NCBI GenBank assembly: GCA_045659025.1
Contig: JAZOWA010000063.1
Coordinates: 1-38,312, forward strand
Reading direction: 5' to 3'
Source: SIG455 sp045659025
GTDB taxonomy: Bacteria > Bacillota > Clostridia > UMGS1810
Length of the DNA: 38,312 nt
Shown one piece after another: positions 36,725 to 38,312 of the stretch. How positions within the stretch are numbered: the stretch's first letter is position 1; each line of letters opens with the position of its first letter. Below the pieces are notes generated by a model. The model saw only the letters and a list, made by a program, of their open reading frames with translations, searched no databases and was not told the origin of the DNA. The position numbers and the translations under genes are program-made.

Positions 36725-37723
36725 ATGGCATTGTTTGAAAGCTATGAAAGAAGAATAGATAATATCAATAAAGTTCTTAATGCAAACGGCATTGCTTCTA
36801 TCGAGGAAGCGCATAAGATTTGCTTGGATAAGGGCTTTGATCCTTACAAAATCGTTAAAGACATTCAGCCTATCTGCTTTGAAAACGCAGGCTGGGCATA
36901 TGTAGTAGGTGCTGCACTTGCTATTAAGAGAGGTTGCAAATGTGCTGCTGATGCTGCAGAAGTTATCGGTGAAGGCCTTCAGGCATTCTGTATCGATGGT
37001 TCTGTTGCAGATGACAGAAAGGTTGGTCTTGGCCACGGTAACCTCGGCGCTATGCTCCTTAGAGAAGAAACCAAGTGCTTTGCATTCCTCGCAGGTCACG
37101 AGTCCTTCGCAGCTGCTGAAGGTGCTATCGGTACCGCAAGAAGTGCTAATAAAGTTAGAAATGAGCCCCTCAGAGTAATCCTCAACGGTCTCGGTAAAGA
37201 CGCTGCACAGATTATCTCCAGAATCAACGGCTTCACATATGTAAAGACAGAGTTTGATTATGCTACAGGTAAAGTTAACGTAGTTTCTGAAAAAGCATAT
37301 TCAAATGGTGAGAGAGCTAAAGTTCGTTGCTACGGTGCGGACGATGTTCGTGAAGGTGTTGCAATCATGCACCTTGAAAATGTTGGTGTTTCCATCACTG
37401 GTAACTCCACCAACCCCACCCGCTTCCAGCACCCCGTTGCAGGTACATACAAGAAAGAATGTATCGAGCAGGGTAAGAAATACTTCTCCGTTGCATCAGG
37501 TGGCGGTACAGGCAGAACTCTCCACCCCGATAACATGGCAGCAGGCCCCGCTTCTTATGGTATGACAGATACAATGGGTCGTATGCACTCCGATGCTCAG
37601 TTTGCAGGTTCTTCATCCGTTCCTGCCCACGTTGAGATGATGGGTCTTATCGGCGCAGGTAACAACCCCATGGTTGGTATGACCGTTGCAGTTGCCGTTG
37701 CTATCGAAGAGGCAATGAAATAA
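36725..37723 (+). CDS. GGGtGRT-family protein, function unknown
   Basis: This 332-aa soluble protein is recognised by its name-giving motif SGGGTGRTLHPDN (GGGTGRT at residues 259-265), followed by DTMGRMHSDAQFAGSSSVPAHVEMMGLIGAGNNPMVGM. It has eight cysteines (33, 51, 71, 73, 89, 118, 202, 246), including a CKC at 71-73, and conserved-looking Gly/His segments (GLGHGNLGAML, FLAGHESFAAAEG). No known enzyme fold is evident. The partner gene upstream is IscU-like, so a metal- or cluster-linked role is reasonable but unproven. The very good AAAGGAGG site and a codon set of GGT, GCT, GTT and AGA point to high expression. A strong terminator follows. Confidence 0.88.
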   Translation: MALFESYERRIDNINKVLNANGIASIEEAHKICLDKGFDPYKIVKDIQPICFENAGWAYVVGAALAIKRGCKCAADAAEVIGEGLQAFCIDGSVADDRKVGLGHGNLGAMLLREETKCFAFLAGHESFAAAEGAIGTARSANKVRNEPLRVILNGLGKDAAQIISRINGFTYVKTEFDYATGKVNVVSEKAYSNGERAKVRCYGADDVREGVAIMHLENVGVSITGNSTNPTRFQHPVAGTYKKECIEQGKKYFSVASGGGTGRTLHPDNMAAGPASYGMTDTMGRMHSDAQFAGSSSVPAHVEMMGLIGAGNNPMVGMTVAVAVAIEEAMK

Positions 37724-37738
37724 TAATTTTTTACAAAT

Positions 37739-37772
37739 TAACCCTCGCTTGTTTCAAGCGAGGGTTTTGCTT
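37739..37772 (+). terminator. Intrinsic terminator after the GGGtGRT gene
   Basis: AACCCTCGCTTG (37740-37751) pairs with CAAGCGAGGGTT (37755-37766) around a TTT loop, then TTTGCTT. It is a perfect 12-bp stem. Confidence 0.95.
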
Positions 37773-37784
37773 AATAGTGATAAC

Positions 37785-37830
37785 AAAAACAGACACGCCC
37801 AAGGGTATATACCTTGTGGCGTGTCTATTT
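37785..37830 (-). terminator. Terminator for the small regulator gene (probably bidirectional)
   Basis: AGACACGCC (37791-37799) pairs with GGCGTGTCT (37818-37826), and inner CAAGG (37800-37804) with CCTTG (37812-37816), with one bulged T. On the - strand it runs into GTTTTTGTT. The stop of the regulator gene lies in the stem. On the + strand the tail is ATTTATTTT, so it could also back up the previous terminator. Confidence 0.88.
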
Positions 37831-38034
37831 ATTTTCTTCGCTTTTGTATTCCGCTATGTCCGATAGTGAACAGTCCAGAATTTCACATAGTGTATTTAAT
37901 GTATATGAATTCACATTCTGATTTTTCCTCAATCTGTCAAGCTGACCTGTGCTGAAACCGTATTTTTTAATCAACTGATATTGGGATACCTTCTTTTCCC
38001 GCATGGTTTCCCACAACTTGTTAAAGACAATCAT
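37825..38034 (-). CDS. Small Cro/C1-type helix-turn-helix regulator
   Basis: This 69-aa protein is essentially one HTH domain: LWETMREKKVSQYQLI, then KYGFSTGQLDRLRKNQN as the turn and recognition helix, then LNTLCEILDCSLSDIAEY. This matches the compact XRE/HTH_26 class of repressors. The frame opens at a TTG at 38049, but that codon is part of the TTGGAG ribosome binding site. ATG 38034, 9 bases from GGAG, is the better start. It has its own promoter (38097-38069) that overlaps the promoter of the divergent secreted-protein gene, so it probably controls that gene and itself. Confidence 0.85.
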   Translation of the reverse strand: MIVFNKLWETMREKKVSQYQLIKKYGFSTGQLDRLRKNQNVNSYTLNTLCEILDCSLSDIAEYKSEENK

Positions 38035-38068
38035 TTCAACAATCTCCAATTATATTTTTTATGTATTC

Positions 38069-38097
38069 AGTATAATTTATTGGATTTTTGTTGACAA
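38069..38097 (-). promoter_or_regulatory. Promoter of the HTH regulator gene
   Basis: On the - strand: TTGTCA (38097-38092), 17 bases, TATACT (38074-38069). The -35 hexamer shares six bases with the -35 hexamer of the divergent + strand promoter. Confidence 0.8.
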
Positions 38098-38119
38098 TTG
38101 CCCATATACGGACTATAAT
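38091..38119 (+). promoter_or_regulatory. Consensus promoter of the secreted-protein gene
   Basis: TTGACA (38091-38096), 17 bases, TATAAT (38114-38119): a perfect sigma-A consensus. Such a strong promoter next to a divergent HTH gene usually implies repression. The palindrome TGTGCACA (38125-38132) lies at the expected transcription start. Confidence 0.9.
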
Positions 38120-38143
38120 ATACTTGTGCACACAAATTATACA

Positions 38144-38185
38144 TCGCACCCATATTGAAAACATATATTCAAAGAGGTTGTGCGA
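38144..38185 (+). other. Two-tier inverted repeat in the leader of the secreted-protein gene
   Basis: TCGCAC (38144-38149) can pair with GTGCGA (38180-38185), and inside it TTGAA (38155-38159) with TTCAA (38168-38172). It lies between the promoter and the ribosome binding site AAAGGA. It may be an RNA structure or a protein-binding site. Confidence 0.4.
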
Positions 38186-38206
38186 GCATAGAAAGGAAAA
38201 TTTATT

Positions 38207-38312
38207 ATGAAAAAAATCATCAGTTTATTTCTTGTATTAATATTAACTACGTCAGCTGTAAACATCGTAATGGCAAAAAATTATGAAAATACTCCCCCTT
38301 ATTCTGTATCAT
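38207..38312 (+). CDS. Start of a secreted protein gene (3' end outside window)
   Basis: Only the first 35 codons are visible. ATG follows GAAAGGAAAA at normal spacing and encodes a classical signal peptide: two lysines, a hydrophobic core (IISLFLVLILTTSAV) and a likely cleavage site near VMA-K. No lipobox cysteine is seen. What the mature protein is cannot be told. It has a consensus promoter and a divergent HTH regulator. Confidence 0.85.
   Translation, partial: MKKIISLFLVLILTTSAVNIVMAKNYENTPPYSVS

Noticed and set aside
37749..37955. + strand open frame of 68 codons across the regulator terminator
   Set aside because: It begins in the GGGtGRT terminator, runs through a second terminator and is antisense to the HTH gene. 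No ribosome binding site.

Overview
The window looks like chromosomal core sequence from an anaerobic, low-to-moderate GC Firmicute of the class Clostridia, probably an uncultured gut-type member of the Oscillospirales or a related order. The evidence is the division cluster ylmE-sepF-ylmH-divIVA-ileS, a MutL with the endonuclease motif of MutH-less bacteria, the rsmG-parB/noc order, TrmFO, a flavodiiron protein carrying a rubredoxin domain, a GGGtGRT-family gene, strong AGGAGG-type ribosome binding sites, and vegetative promoters close to TTGACA/TTTACA-N17-TATAAT. No tRNA, rRNA, CRISPR array, transposase or prophage gene was seen. Almost every base is coding, and no gene-free stretch exceeds 300 bases.

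Layout. (1) 1-12979, + strand: one long co-directional block with mutS (5' end missing), mutL, miaA, an orphan HlyD-like membrane adaptor, ylmE, sepF, ylmH, divIVA, ileS and rsmG. It covers mismatch repair, tRNA modification, cell division and polar growth, and isoleucyl-tRNA synthesis. (2) 13059-14859: a ParB/Noc-type protein with its own extended -10 promoter, then rsmA, closed by a strong terminator. (3) 14961-20190: a secreted multidomain alkaline phosphatase and an APC-family amino-acid permease, each with its own near-consensus promoter and a terminator structure. (4) 20280-21740: pyruvate kinase. (5) 21752-27810: a cyclic-di-GMP pair (an EAL phosphodiesterase with a dead GGDEF domain, then a membrane-anchored diguanylate cyclase), followed by a B12-binding radical SAM protein and a bidirectional terminator. 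(6) 27822-34192, - strand: dprA, topA, trmFO and a three-module flavodiiron protein. (7) 34309-35923, + strand: an esterase and yebC. (8) 35941-37770: an IscU/NifU-like scaffold and a GGGtGRT protein, an operon of unknown function. (9) 37791-38312: a small Cro/C1-type regulator (- strand) diverging from a truncated gene for a secreted protein. Their promoters interlock at the -35 hexamers.

Most genes are housekeeping. The parts that go beyond routine annotation are: the scaffold/GGGtGRT pair; the regulator/secreted-protein switch at the right edge; the adjacent c-di-GMP synthesis and degradation genes with unusual sensor modules; an orphan HlyD-like adaptor inside the division cluster; a DivIVA whose membrane-insertion tip is altered; and the GLUG-repeat alkaline phosphatase. 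Family assignments rest on motifs read from the sequence. No database search was run.
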